Origin: Burkholderiales bacterium
GTDB lineage: Bacteria; Pseudomonadota; Gammaproteobacteria; Burkholderiales; Burkholderiaceae_C
Direction of reading: 5' to 3'
Length of the DNA stretch: 64,000 bases
NCBI GenBank assembly: GCA_003963075.1
Contig: RXJV01000012.1
Span: 41,126 to 105,125 of the forward strand
In this document: positions 15,869-24,324 of the stretch, piece by piece
Layout: every line of letters starts with the position of its first letter
Position numbering within the stretch: position 1 is the first letter of the stretch
Position numbers and translations under genes: made by a program
Notes under the pieces: generated by a model
Told to the model about the DNA's origin: nothing
Databases searched by the model: none
The model's input: the letters and a program-made list of their open reading frames with translations, nothing else

Positions 15869-16684
15869 ATGACCAAGATCGTCGTCGTCACCTCCGGCAA
15901 GGGCGGGGTCGGCAAGACCACCACCAGCGCGAGCTTTGCCACCGGCCTCGCGATGCGCGGCCACAAGACCTGCGTCATCGACTTCGACGTGGGCCTGCGC
16001 AACCTCGACCTGATCATGGGCGTTGAGCGCCGCGTGGTGTACGACCTGATCAATGTCATCAACGACGAGATCAAGCTGACGCAGGCCCTCATCAAGGACA
16101 AGCAGCTCGACAAGCTCTACATCCTGGCGGCCTCGCAGACCCGCGACAAGGACGCGCTCAAGCAGGAAGGCGTCGAGCGCGTGCTGAACGAACTGAAGGA
16201 GATGGAGTTTGACTACATCGTCTGCGATTCGCCGGCCGGCATCGAGACCGGCGCGCTGATGGCGATGCACTACGCCGACGAGGCGTTGGTGGTGACCAAC
16301 CCCGAGGTCTCGTCGGTCCGCGACAGCGACCGCATCCTTGGCATGCTCAGCAGCAAGACCAAGCGCGCCATCGAAGGTGCCGAGCCCGTCAAGGAGCATC
16401 TGCTCATCACGCGCTACAACCCCAACCGCGTCGAAGGCGGCCAGATGCTGAGCCTGGACGACATCCACGAGATCCTGCGCACGCCGCTGATCGGCGTCAT
16501 CCCCGAAAGCGAGAGCGTGCTGCAGGCGTCCAACCAGGGCACGCCGGCCATCCATCTCGCGGGCACCGATGTGGCCGAGGCCTACAAGGATGTGGTGGCG
16601 CGTTTTCTTGGCGAAGACAAGCCGATGCGCTTCACCGAGGCGGTGAAGCCGAGCTGGTTCAAGCGCGTCTTCGGGGCGAAGTGA
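15869..16684 (+). CDS. minD: Septum site-determining protein MinD
   Basis: MinD is the membrane-cycling ATPase of the Min oscillator. The 271-aa product starts at ATG 15869 after AAGGAAG; a TTG 27 nt upstream is not needed. It has the deviant Walker [10 protein letters not shown] (K11, K16), [11 protein letters not shown], and a C-terminal amphipathic membrane-targeting helix ending WFKRVFGAK. minE follows 13 nt downstream. Confidence 0.97.
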   Translation: MTKIVVVTSGKGGVGKTTTSASFATGLAMRGHKTCVIDFDVGLRNLDLIMGVERRVVYDLINVINDEIKLTQALIKDKQLDKLYILAASQTRDKDALKQEGVERVLNELKEMEFDYIVCDSPAGIETGALMAMHYADEALVVTNPEVSSVRDSDRILGMLSSKTKRAIEGAEPVKEHLLITRYNPNRVEGGQMLSLDDIHEILRTPLIGVIPESESVLQASNQGTPAIHLAGTDVAEAYKDVVARFLGEDKPMRFTEAVKPSWFKRVFGAK

Positions 16685-16697
16685 AGGGAGCCGCACG

Positions 16698-16955
16698 ATG
16701 GGATTCCTGAACTTCTTTCTCGGCGAAAAAAAGAGCTCGGCCAGCGTCGCCAAGGAAAGGCTGCAGCTCATCCTCGCGCACGAGCGCAACGGCCGCAGCT
16801 CCAGCCCCGACTACCTGCCCCAACTGCAGAAGGAGTTGGTGGCGGTCATCAGCAAATACGTGTCGATCAACCCGGACGACATCAAGGTCCACATGGAGCG
16901 CCAGGGCGACCTGGAGGTGCTCGAAGTGAAGATCGAGCTGCCCGAGGCCAAGTAA
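16698..16955 (+). CDS. minE: Cell division topological specificity factor MinE
   Basis: MinE stimulates MinD ATPase and restricts MinCD to the poles. The 85-aa product has the N-terminal membrane-binding [12 protein letters not shown], the anti-MinCD helix ([16 protein letters not shown]) and the C-terminal dimer domain with [16 protein letters not shown]. It has the normal length and is the last gene of minCDE. The 141-nt convergent gap after it contains only a GGCAGCC...GGCTGCC dyad and no clear T-tract. Confidence 0.97.
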   Translation: MGFLNFFLGEKKSSASVAKERLQLILAHERNGRSSSPDYLPQLQKELVAVISKYVSINPDDIKVHMERQGDLEVLEVKIELPEAK

Positions 16956-17096
16956 GCGGCAGCCCGCGGGCCGAGCGCCCGGCTGCCCCAGGCCGGCTTG
17001 CGCCGACCCAAGCGCTGTGGCGGCAGCCGCGCCTCTGTGTGCAGGACCGGTTGCGCCTGTTTGCGGCCCGCCCGGCAACACCAGGCAAGCGGCCGA

Positions 17097-17687
17097 CTAC
17101 TCGTGGGTGAACTGGTCGGAGTTCTTGCCCTTGAACTGCGCGTAGTAGCGCTTGATGGCGGCCATGTCGGCCTCCACGTCGCCCGTCGGCTTGAACAGCG
17201 GGCCCAGGCCCACCAGCTTGCGCGGGTAGTCCATATAGGCCATCACGATCGGCAGCTTGGCCGTCGCGGCGATCCAGTAGAAGCCGGTCTTCCAGTACAC
17301 CGTCTTGCTGCGCGTGCCCTCGGGCGGCACGATCAGCTGCACTGGGCCGTCAGCGGCCAGCAGGGCCTCGGCCGAGGCCGCGACGAGGTTGTTGCTCTTG
17401 CTGCGGTCTACCGGGATGCCGCCCAGATAGCGCATCAGGCCGCCAAACGGGAACTTGAAGATCGAGGCCTTGCCCATCCAGTAGGGCGTGAGCCGCAGCG
17501 CGAACGCGGCAAACAAGGTGTAGGGCAGGTCCCAATTGCTGGTGTGGGGGGCGGCGATGAAGACGCTCTTGCGCGCCTCAGGCAGGAGTTCGCCCTGGAC
17601 GGTCCAGCCGGCCAGCCGGAGCCAGGCCAGGGACACGCCGCGCAGCAGGCTGCTGACGCCGGGCGTTGTGAAAATGGTGCGATGCAT
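17097..17687 (-). CDS. PlsC-like lysophospholipid acyltransferase family protein
   Basis: A 196-aa acyltransferase domain protein. The HX4D motif is PHTSNWD, followed by FGGLMRYLGGIPVDRS and the acyl-acceptor motif PPEGTRSKT. This subgroup lacks the long N-terminal membrane helix of housekeeping PlsC; its substrate is not known. ATG 17687 (MHRTIFTTPGVSS) was preferred over GTG 17708, although neither has a good ribosome site. A second protein with the same PHTSNWD motif is encoded at 43.5 kb. Confidence 0.82.
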   Translation of the reverse strand: MHRTIFTTPGVSSLLRGVSLAWLRLAGWTVQGELLPEARKSVFIAAPHTSNWDLPYTLFAAFALRLTPYWMGKASIFKFPFGGLMRYLGGIPVDRSKSNNLVAASAEALLAADGPVQLIVPPEGTRSKTVYWKTGFYWIAATAKLPIVMAYMDYPRKLVGLGPLFKPTGDVEADMAAIKRYYAQFKGKNSDQFTHE

Positions 17688-17794
17688 GCCCGGATTGTCC
17701 GGTGTCACGGGACTGCCTCAAACTGAGGCAGCGCAAGAAACTCGCTGTTCTGCCAAGCACTTGGGCCCGCCGCCCGCAGCCTGTCCCCGCGGTT

Positions 17795-17813
17795 GTCCAC
17801 AGCGGCTGTGGAC
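17795..17813. repeat. Inverted repeat GTCCACAG-CGG-CTGTGGAC
   Basis: A perfect 8-bp inverted repeat with a 3-nt loop, between the acyltransferase gene and the ferredoxin gene. It lies just beyond the ferredoxin stop and could end its transcript, but no T-run follows. It also contains TTGTCCACA, one base from a DnaA box, and resembles the TGTCCCCG...GGCTGTGGAC stretch at 14801-14820. Confidence 0.45.
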
Positions 17814-17827
17814 GGCGTGAGCGGTGC

Positions 17828-18115
17828 TCAGGCCCAAGCCAGCGTCACATCACTGCGCGGCTCCGCCACGCAGGGCAGGATGAAGCCGTCGGCCTTCTCT
17901 TCGGCCGACAGGCCCGGCCACGGGATCCGGTGCTCGATGCGCCCCTCGACCAGCTTCGCGAGGCAGCTGCGGCAGCTGCCGTTGCGGCAGGACCAGGGGA
18001 AGGCGACGCCGGCGGCCAGGCCGGCCAGCAGCAGGGTCTGGTTCGCCGGGGCGGCGAAGCTTTCACCGCCGGGCAGCAGCGTCACGCGGAATGTCTCGCA
18101 CATGACCGCCATCAT
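17828..18115 (-). CDS. 2Fe-2S ferredoxin-type iron-sulfur protein
   Basis: A 95-aa plant-type [2Fe-2S] domain protein. The cluster ligands are CRNGSCRSC plus a distal C in FILPCVAEP, the CX4CX2C...C spacing of the family. Starts are uncertain: ATG 18115, 18112 or 18103 all give the same core (ETFRVTLLPGG onward). It is a small stand-alone electron carrier, with no neighbouring reductase or oxygenase on the strand. Its 5' end faces the FMN riboswitch of ribH, but on the opposite strand. Confidence 0.85.
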   Translation of the reverse strand: MMAVMCETFRVTLLPGGESFAAPANQTLLLAGLAAGVAFPWSCRNGSCRSCLAKLVEGRIEHRIPWPGLSAEEKADGFILPCVAEPRSDVTLAWA

Positions 18116-18162
18116 GCCGTCTCGGCTCTAGCATCCGGCCGCCGGCCCGCAAGGCCGGCAGC

Positions 18163-18318
18163 GTTCTCAGGGCGGGGTGGAATTCCCCACCGGCGGTAGG
18201 CGTTCGATGGCTCGCCATCGAGTGCGAGCCCGCGAGCGCCTGGGCCACAGCGTGGCCCAGGGTCAGCAGACCTGGTGCAAAGCCAGGGCCGACGGTCACA
18301 GTCCGGATGAAAGAGATC
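18163..18318 (+). promoter_or_regulatory. FMN riboswitch (RFN element)
   Basis: The conserved blocks of the RFN aptamer are all present in order: CTCAGGGCGGGGTGGAATTC, CCCCACCGGCGGTA, AGCCCGCGAGCG, GGTCAGCAGACCTGGTG, CCAGGGCCGACGGTCACAG and TCCGGATGAAAGAGA. It lies 90 nt before the lumazine synthase gene. A hairpin GCCGCA-CTCG...CGAG-G-TGCGGC (18329-18355) follows and may be part of the expression platform; no poly-T follows it, so control of translation or Rho-dependent termination is likelier than intrinsic termination (inference). Confidence 0.95.
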
Positions 18319-18408
18319 GCGTCGTGTCGCCGCACTCGTCTTGGCGAGGTGCGGCGCTGCTGCGTTCGCTTGCCCTGATTCTGGAAACCCGTCTTTCAAG
18401 AGGACACC

Positions 18409-18900
18409 ATGAATCAGCCCCTCCTTCCCAGCTTCAAGCTGTCCCGCCTGCCGCGGGTGGCCATCCTGGCCGCCAGCTGGCACAAGGACATCGTCGGCGT
18501 GGCCGTGTCGGCCATCCGCCATGAATTCGACCGATGTCGAATCCCACCCGAGCAGGTCAGCGTGATCGAGGTGCCCGGCGCCTTCGAAATCCCGCTGCAT
18601 GCCCAGCGCCTGGCGCGCAGCGGCCGCTTTGATGCCGTCATTGCCTGCGGCCTCGTCGTGGACGGCGGCATCTACCGACATGACTTCGTCGGCCAGACCG
18701 TCATCCAGGCGCTGATGGACGTGCAGCTGGCCACCGATGTGCCGGTGTTCTCCTGCGTGCTGACGCCGCATCACTTCCACGAGCATGGCGAGCACAAGCG
18801 CTTCTTCGCCGAGCACTTCTCGACCAAGGGTGTCGAGGTGGCGCGCGCCTGTCTCGCGACAATAGCGAGCCTGGACCAGCTGAACGCGCTGGCCGCCTGA
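18409..18900 (+). CDS. ribH: 6,7-dimethyl-8-ribityllumazine synthase (RibH2-like)
   Basis: This enzyme condenses 5-amino-6-ribitylaminouracil with 3,4-dihydroxy-2-butanone 4-phosphate, the penultimate step of riboflavin synthesis. The 163-aa product has VAILAASWHKDIV, EVPGAFEIPLHAQRLA, GLVVDGGIYRHDFV and the long HFHEHGEHKRFFAEHFSTKG tail, which is typical of the type II (RibH2, Brucella-like) group and not the icosahedral housekeeping form. It is controlled by an FMN riboswitch, unlike many operon-encoded ribH copies, and stands alone. A second ribH may exist elsewhere. Confidence 0.92.
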   Translation: MNQPLLPSFKLSRLPRVAILAASWHKDIVGVAVSAIRHEFDRCRIPPEQVSVIEVPGAFEIPLHAQRLARSGRFDAVIACGLVVDGGIYRHDFVGQTVIQALMDVQLATDVPVFSCVLTPHHFHEHGEHKRFFAEHFSTKGVEVARACLATIASLDQLNALAA

Positions 18901-18954
18901 CCTCGCCCCCGGCGCGGCGCCTTCGCAGGCGCCGCGCCTCGTTGAACCGACCGC

Positions 18955-19449
18955 ATGCTTGCCGCCCGCTACCTCGCCGGCTATCCCCCCGATCTCATCC
19001 AACAGGCCGAGCAGCTGCGCCTGGACGGCCGGCTGGCCGAGCACCTCGCACGCCGCCTGCCCGAGGCCCACGCGGTGCGCAGCGACTCGGCACTGTTCGA
19101 TTACGTGAACGAACTCAAGGCCCGCCATCTGCGCAATGCGGCGCCGCTGAACTTCGTCGGCTTCGACGCCAAGCTGCGCGTGCTGCAGCAGGCCCTGGGT
19201 ACCCACACCCGCCGCACCCAGGTGCAGGGCGCGCGGCTGAAGATGCGCCGCGAGATCCGCGTCGCCACGCTGTTCAAGGACGCGCCGGCCGCGCTGCTGC
19301 GCATGATCGTCGTGCACGAGCTGGCCCACCTGCGCGAGCTGGAGCACAACAAGGCCTTCTACGCGCTGTGCCAGCACATGGAGCCCGACTACTTCCAGCT
19401 TGAGTTCGACCTGCGCCTGTACCTGATGCTGCAGGAGGACGCGAAGTGA
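18955..19449 (+). CDS. YgjP-like metallopeptidase domain protein (M48-type)
   Basis: A 164-aa protein with a zinc-peptidase-like core HELAHLRELEHNKAFY: H121, E122, H125 and H131 as likely ligands. This is the UPF/DUF45 YgjP-type pattern, although the N-terminal half (DFVNELKARHLRNAAPLNFV-like, here FDYVNELKARHLR) is divergent. No signal peptide. Family members are thought to be metal-dependent hydrolases with unknown targets. It overlaps dusC (GTGA), so the two are translationally linked. Confidence 0.8.
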   Translation: MLAARYLAGYPPDLIQQAEQLRLDGRLAEHLARRLPEAHAVRSDSALFDYVNELKARHLRNAAPLNFVGFDAKLRVLQQALGTHTRRTQVQGARLKMRREIRVATLFKDAPAALLRMIVVHELAHLRELEHNKAFYALCQHMEPDYFQLEFDLRLYLMLQEDAK

Positions 19450-20381
19450 TCCTGCTGGCGCCCATGGAGGGCTTGCTCGACCATATCCTGCGCGACGTGC
19501 TCACCCGTGTGGGCGGCGTGGACCGTTGCGTCAGCGAGTTCATCCGCGTTACCGACCAGCTGCTACCGCCGCGCGTGTTCACCCGCATCGTGCCGGAGCT
19601 CAAGACCGGTGGCCGCACCGCCGCCGGCGTGCCGGTGCATCCGCAACTGCTGGGCTCGGACGTCCACTGCCTGGCCGAGAACGCGGCCCGCCTGGCGACC
19701 TTGAAACCCGAGGGGATCGATCTGAACTTCGGCTGCCCGGCCAAGTGCGTGAACCGCCACCGCGGCGGTGCGGTGCTGCTCGACGAGCCGGAGTTGATTC
19801 ACGCCATCGTGGCCGCCGTGCGCCGCGCGGTGCCGGCCGAGGTGATGGTGTCCGCCAAGATGCGCCTGGGTTACATGGACACCAGCAAGACCCTGGACGT
19901 GGCTCGCGCCATCCATGCCGCCGGCGCGCAGGAGATCGTCGTGCATGCCCGCACCAAGGCCGACGGCTACAAGCCGCCGGCCTACTGGGAGCGCGTCGCC
20001 GAGGTGCGCGAGGCCGTGCCGCTCACGGTCATTGCCAATGGCGAGATCTGGACCGTCGAGCATGCCGCGCTGGCGCGCCAACGCAGCGGTTGCGAGCACC
20101 TGATGCTGGGCCGCGGCATGGTGGCCGACCCGTTCCTGGCCCGGCGCGTGGCGGGCGATTGCGCCGGCCCGCGGCCCTGGGCCGAGCTGCTGCCGCTGAT
20201 GCGCCTCTTCTTCGACCAGGTCCGCGCGACGGTCGCGCCCCGGCACCAGGGCGGGCGGCTCAAGCAGTGGTTGCACTATCTGCGCCGCGCCTACCCGCAG
20301 GCTCAAGACGCCTATGCCGAGCTGCGTACCGTCAACGCGGCGGATGAGCTGGCCCGACGGCTTTTCGGCGCACCGGGTTGA
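19446..20381 (+). CDS. dusC: tRNA-dihydrouridine(16) synthase DusC
   Basis: DusC is a FMN enzyme reducing uridine 16 in tRNA. The 311-aa product has the TIM-barrel start LLAPMEGLLDHILRDVLTRV, catalytic GCPAKCVNRHRGGAVLL, SAKMRLGY, VVHARTKADGY and NGEIW. The MEGL start and FIRVTDQLLP are characteristic of DusC, not DusA or DusB. The GTG start overlaps the previous gene's stop. Convergent with the first chemoreceptor gene (7-nt gap). Confidence 0.92.
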   Translation: MILLAPMEGLLDHILRDVLTRVGGVDRCVSEFIRVTDQLLPPRVFTRIVPELKTGGRTAAGVPVHPQLLGSDVHCLAENAARLATLKPEGIDLNFGCPAKCVNRHRGGAVLLDEPELIHAIVAAVRRAVPAEVMVSAKMRLGYMDTSKTLDVARAIHAAGAQEIVVHARTKADGYKPPAYWERVAEVREAVPLTVIANGEIWTVEHAALARQRSGCEHLMLGRGMVADPFLARRVAGDCAGPRPWAELLPLMRLFFDQVRATVAPRHQGGRLKQWLHYLRRAYPQAQDAYAELRTVNAADELARRLFGAPG

Positions 20382-20388
20382 GCCAGGC

Positions 20389-22068
20389 TCAGAAGGGCTC
20401 CCAGGCAAGCTCGCCTTCGGGCCGGGCGGCACGGGGCGCAGCGAACCCGGCCGACCGGCGCGTGGGAGCCGGCTTGGCGCGTTGAACCGCGGCAGGCGGC
20501 TCCACACTCGGTGTCGCGGCGGCGTCGACCTGGAACCGGGCGACCGCACCGGCCAGGGCCTGGGCCTGTTGAGCCAGGCTGACCGCAGCGGCCGCGCTTT
20601 CCTCCACCAGGGCCGCGTTCTGTTGCGTGACCTGGTCCATCTGCGTGACGGCGTCATTCACTTGCTCGATGCCCCGGCTTTGTTCGCTGGCGGTGCCGGC
20701 AATCTCCGCGATCAGGCCGGTGACCCGGTTGACCTGCTCGACGATGTCGCGCACCGCCTCGCCGGCCTCGGTGACCTGGCGGCTCCCCGTCTCGACCTTG
20801 TCGACGCTGGTACCAATCAGGGCCTTGATCTCCTTGGCGGCTTCGGCGCTGCGCTGGGCCAACACGCGCACCTCGCTGGCGACCACGGCGAAGCCGCGCC
20901 CCTGCTCGCCGGCGCGCGCGGCCTCCACCGCGGCGTTCAGCGCGAGGATGTTGGTCTGGAAGGCGATGCCGTCGATGACGCCGATGATGTCCACGATCCT
21001 GCGGCTGGCGGCGGTGATTTCGTCCATCGTGGTGACGACCTGACCGACGACCTGGCCGCCATACACCGCGGCCGCGCTGGCATTGGCGGCCAGGTTGCTG
21101 GCAGCGCGCGCGGTTTCGGCGCTCTGCCGCACGGTGGCGGTCAGCTCCTCCATCGAGCTGGCGGTTTCCTGCAGACTCGACGCCTGCTGCTCGGTGCGGC
21201 TGGAGAGGTCTTGGTTGCCGGCAGCGATCTGCGTTGAGGCGGTGGTGACCGAATCGACGCCCGAGCGCACGGTCGCGACCACGCGCCGCAACGAGCCGAT
21301 CGTTTCCGCGAGGGCGGCCTGCAGCTGGCCGAGTTCGTCACCCCGGGTCACGCCAACGTGCACGGTCAGGTCACCGCCAGCCACGGTCCTCAGGTCGGCC
21401 ACCACGGCGGCGACAGGGCCGGTCACTGAGCGCGTCACCAGCAGGCCTGCCGCCATCGCGACGGCCAGGCCCAGCAGCGTGGTGATGACCGTCAGATGGG
21501 TGGCGCTGTCGACGGTCGTCATCGTGCCTTTGCCCGCCTGCTCCATGAGCCTTTCCTGGTACGCGACCATTTGGTCCAGTTGCTTCATGTAGTCGAGCTG
21601 GCGTGGCCGCAGCGTACCGAGCAGTGCGAGCTTGGCTGCGGCGATGTCGTCGCTCTGGACCCGCCCGAGGAAGTCGGTCTGCGCCGCGAGGTAGGCCTTG
21701 CGCTCCTCCTGCAACTTGTCGAACAGCGCCCGCCCGTCCACGGTGGCGACGCGACGCTCGAGTTCGTCGTACTTGGCCGTCAGGCGCTCGCGCGAGGCCA
21801 TCAAGGACTTGATCTCCTCGTCCCGCTGCGCGCGCGAGTCCATGATCACCAGGTTGCGTGTGATGCGGGCTTGCAGGTTGATGTCGGCGCCGATCTCGTT
21901 GACCAGCTTGACCTTGACGTACAGGTCGTTGAGCACTTGGTCCATGTCGGCGCGCACGCCCGAGAGGCTGTAGCCGGCAATCAGCGCCATGCCTGTCATC
22001 AGCAGGGCGACGAGGGCAAAAGCCGACCCGAGCCGGGTGCCGATGCGCAGGTTTTTCAGGGCGTTCAT
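20389..22068 (-). CDS. Methyl-accepting chemotaxis protein with C-terminal tether pentapeptide
   Basis: A 559-aa transmembrane chemoreceptor. Transmembrane segments at about 14-36 and 190-212 enclose a four-helix-bundle ligand domain ([20 protein letters not shown]), then a HAMP domain ([20 protein letters not shown]) and a signalling hairpin with [20 protein letters not shown]. The extreme C-terminus reads LAWEPF after a Pro/Ala-rich linker and resembles the NWETF-type pentapeptide that docks CheR or CheB. A GGAGAT ribosome site precedes ATG 22068. The ligand is unknown. Confidence 0.95.
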   Translation of the reverse strand: MNALKNLRIGTRLGSAFALVALLMTGMALIAGYSLSGVRADMDQVLNDLYVKVKLVNEIGADINLQARITRNLVIMDSRAQRDEEIKSLMASRERLTAKYDELERRVATVDGRALFDKLQEERKAYLAAQTDFLGRVQSDDIAAAKLALLGTLRPRQLDYMKQLDQMVAYQERLMEQAGKGTMTTVDSATHLTVITTLLGLAVAMAAGLLVTRSVTGPVAAVVADLRTVAGGDLTVHVGVTRGDELGQLQAALAETIGSLRRVVATVRSGVDSVTTASTQIAAGNQDLSSRTEQQASSLQETASSMEELTATVRQSAETARAASNLAANASAAAVYGGQVVGQVVTTMDEITAASRRIVDIIGVIDGIAFQTNILALNAAVEAARAGEQGRGFAVVASEVRVLAQRSAEAAKEIKALIGTSVDKVETGSRQVTEAGEAVRDIVEQVNRVTGLIAEIAGTASEQSRGIEQVNDAVTQMDQVTQQNAALVEESAAAAVSLAQQAQALAGAVARFQVDAAATPSVEPPAAVQRAKPAPTRRSAGFAAPRAARPEGELAWEPF

Positions 22069-22099
22069 GGGATCTCCGATGAAGACTGGGTCGGGCGCC

Positions 22100-22112
22100 A
22101 GCCCGAGCGGGC
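22100..22112. promoter_or_regulatory. Dyad AGCCCGAGCGGGC upstream of MCP gene
   Basis: The same 13 bases, with TCGGGCGC beside them, occur before the MCP gene at 39.8 kb (39867-39879). The dyad is 32 nt upstream of this ATG. It may be a binding site or a chance GC-rich repeat; no known regulator was matched. Confidence 0.35.
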
Positions 22113-22297
22113 ATGGTGAGAGGAGGTCGATGTTCTTGGTTTGTCCAGTTCAAATGTTAAAATGATAAAAACGATGAATCAAGTGCTGAACAAGATCGCC
22201 GCGAATTAATCGAGACAAAAGTCGCGAGCTTTTTTGCCTTCATCCGACTTAATCGATAAAAACGATACTCAAAGTCGGGGATATTTGTCCTGTTGTC
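22113..22297. promoter_or_regulatory. AT-rich intergenic region with exact 12-bp direct repeat
   Basis: This is the most AT-rich stretch in the window, upstream of the MCP gene. GATAAAAACGAT occurs exactly at 22164-22175 and 22255-22266 (91 nt apart); the second copy sits within ATCGATAAAAACGAT, which has ATCG/CGAT arms. No gene is seen. It probably carries the MCP promoter and perhaps regulator sites. No good sigma-28 promoter was found on the coding strand. Confidence 0.5.
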
Positions 22298-22337
22298 GAA
22301 AAAACAAAGCCGCCCGGGCGTCTTGCGCCGGGGCGGC
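22298..22337 (-). terminator. Intrinsic terminator of the peroxiredoxin gene
   Basis: Read on the minus strand, GCCGCCC-C-GGCG and CGCC-C-GGGCGGC pair around a short loop (22309-22337), followed by TTTGTTTTTT. It starts 24 nt after the peroxiredoxin stop. Confidence 0.85.
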
Positions 22338-22360
22338 CGTGAGGGCGAGGCGGGCGGGGG

Positions 22361-23020
22361 TCAGCCTGGCTGCTTGGTGATGCGCAGATAGGGTTTGGGT
22401 GCCTTCCAGCCGGCCGGGAATAGCGTCTTGGCGTCTTCGTCCGACACCGAGCCGGCGATGATGACGTCCTCGCCCTGCTTCCAGTTCACCGGCGTCGCGA
22501 CCTTGTGCTTGGCGGTGAGCTGGATGCTGTCGAGCACGCGCAGGATCTCGTCGAAGTTGCGACCCGTCGTCATCGGGTAGGTCAGGATCAGCTTGATGCG
22601 CTTGTCCGGGCCGACGATGAAGACCGAGCGCACCGTGGCATTGGTCGCGGCCGTGCGGCCCTCGGAACTGCCTTCGGTGTCGGCCGGCAGCATGTTGTAG
22701 AGCTTGGCGACGTGCAGGTCATGGTCGCCGATCATCGGGTACTTGGGCAGGTAGCCCTGGGTCTCCTCGATGTCTGCGGCCCAGCGGTGGTGGTTGTCCA
22801 CCGGGTCGACCGACAGGCCGATCAGCTTGGCGCCGCGGCGGGTGAACTCGGGCTCGATCTTGGCCATGTAGCCCAGTTCGGTCGTGCACACCGGCGTGAA
22901 GTCCTTGGGGTGGGAGAACAGGATGGCCCACTGGTCGCCGATCCACTCATGGAAGCGGATCTCGCCCTGGGTCGTCTGGGCGGTGAAGTCGGGGGCGATA
23001 TCGTTGATGCGCAGGGACAT
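22361..23020 (-). CDS. 1-Cys peroxiredoxin (Prx6 family)
   Basis: A 219-aa peroxidase reducing H2O2 and alkyl hydroperoxides. ATG 23020 (MSLRINDIAPDFTAQTTQGE) follows AGGAGA; longer frames upstream are rejected. The peroxidatic cysteine is C45 in DFTPVCTTELG, and IGLSVDPVDNHHRWAADIEE and LTYPMTTGRNFDEILRVLDS are typical of the Prx6 group. There is no conserved resolving cysteine, so reduction needs an external thiol. A terminator follows. Confidence 0.95.
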   Translation of the reverse strand: MSLRINDIAPDFTAQTTQGEIRFHEWIGDQWAILFSHPKDFTPVCTTELGYMAKIEPEFTRRGAKLIGLSVDPVDNHHRWAADIEETQGYLPKYPMIGDHDLHVAKLYNMLPADTEGSSEGRTAATNATVRSVFIVGPDKRIKLILTYPMTTGRNFDEILRVLDSIQLTAKHKVATPVNWKQGEDVIIAGSVSDEDAKTLFPAGWKAPKPYLRITKQPG

Positions 23021-23139
23021 GGGACTCTCCTTGTGGACGGGGGATGCGCTTGGATCATAGGAACTCTGTCCGTGCATCGCGGGCATAGGCTTGCTCGGAA
23101 AACGACTATGTGCAGCGAAGCGACGCTCCGGCGGCGGCG

Positions 23140-24324
23140 ATGAAGCACCTGCGCCCGCCTGCCGCGGCGACGCCACAATGCCCGCCCGGTGACCCGCCGT
23201 GCGCCGGGCCGCAGCAAGCACAGGGGGACGCCATCGCGCCATCTGCAACGCCGAGCCAAGTCCGACCGCTGCTCGATGACTTTGTCCGCCGGGGCGGGGC
23301 GCCGGGCCTGCAGTACGTCGCCGTCGACGGCCGGGGCCTGATGCATGCCGAGGCGGTCGGGCTCGCCGCGGTTGTCGGCAGTCGCCGGATGCGGGCCGAC
23401 ACGGCGCAGCTCGCCTATTCGATGAGCAAGACCCTCACCGCGGCGGCCGTCATGAAGCTGGCCGAGCAGGGCCTGATCGGGATCGATGCGCCGGTCACGC
23501 GTTTCCTGCCCTGGCAGCCCTACGGAACGGCGATCACCGTGCGGCAGTTGCTCACGCACACCGGCGGCCTGCCGAATCCGCTGCCGCTGCGCTGGGTGCA
23601 TCCTACGGCGCGCCACGCGGGCTTCGATGCGCGGGCGGCGTTACGGCGCGCGGTGACAGCGCACCCGCAGCCGTCATCGCCGCCCGGCATGCGTTTCGCC
23701 TATTCGAACCTCGGCTACTGGCTGCTCGGCGAGGTGGTCGAGCAGGCGGCCGGCCAGGCTTTCACGTGCTATCTCCGTGATCAGATCCTGGCGCCCCTCG
23801 GCATCGAGCCGGCCCTGCTGGGCTTCGAGGCGGCCGACGAGGGAGCGCAGGCGAGCGGCCATCTCGAACGCTGGTCGGTGTTGGGCGCGCTGGCGCCGTG
23901 GCTGGTCGACCCGGCACTGCTCGGACCCCGCACCGGCCGCTGGCTCACCATCCGCGCCCACTACCCGGACGGCGCCGCGTTCGGCGGCCTCGTCGGCTGC
24001 GCAACGGGCTTCGCACCGTGGCTGCAGGACCTGTTGCGCGACGAGCCCCGCCTGTGGCGCCGTGAAACCCGCGATCTCTTCATGGCGCCGCAGCACGATG
24101 CCCGCGGCCGGCCCCTGCCGATGACGCTGGGCTGGCATCTGGAAGACGGGGCTGCGGGGCGGGTGTTGTTCAAGGAGGGCGGCGGCTGCGGCTTCCACGG
24201 CCTGATGCGCGTCTATCCCGCGGCCGGCTTCGCGAGCATCGTGATGACGAATGCGACCTCAAGCCCGGTGCGCCGTCTGCTTGACCGGGTCGACCGGCTC
24301 GTCAACGACGGCGCTCGGCACTGA
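23140..24324 (+). CDS. Serine hydrolase, class C beta-lactamase family
   Basis: A 394-aa penicillin-binding-like esterase/peptidase. The catalytic SxxK is SMSK (S94, K97), the YxN motif is YSNLG, and HTGGLPNPLP is the conserved loop. Most such proteins are esterases or D-aminopeptidases, not true beta-lactamases. ATG 23140 is chosen over GTG 23110; neither has a strong ribosome site, and no clear signal peptide is seen with either. It runs 66 nt into the 3' end of the convergent ftrA-like gene, an unusual antisense overlap. Confidence 0.85.
   Translation: MKHLRPPAAATPQCPPGDPPCAGPQQAQGDAIAPSATPSQVRPLLDDFVRRGGAPGLQYVAVDGRGLMHAEAVGLAAVVGSRRMRADTAQLAYSMSKTLTAAAVMKLAEQGLIGIDAPVTRFLPWQPYGTAITVRQLLTHTGGLPNPLPLRWVHPTARHAGFDARAALRRAVTAHPQPSSPPGMRFAYSNLGYWLLGEVVEQAAGQAFTCYLRDQILAPLGIEPALLGFEAADEGAQASGHLERWSVLGALAPWLVDPALLGPRTGRWLTIRAHYPDGAAFGGLVGCATGFAPWLQDLLRDEPRLWRRETRDLFMAPQHDARGRPLPMTLGWHLEDGAAGRVLFKEGGGCGFHGLMRVYPAAGFASIVMTNATSSPVRRLLDRVDRLVNDGARH

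Noticed and set aside
16956..17096. Terminator between minE and the acyltransferase
   Set aside because: A GGCAGCC...GGCTGCC dyad is present, but no T-run follows on either strand.
22179..22205. Sigma-28 promoter TCAAG-14-GCCGCGAA
   Set aside because: The -10 differs from the consensus at two bases in the core, and it points away from the MCP gene.
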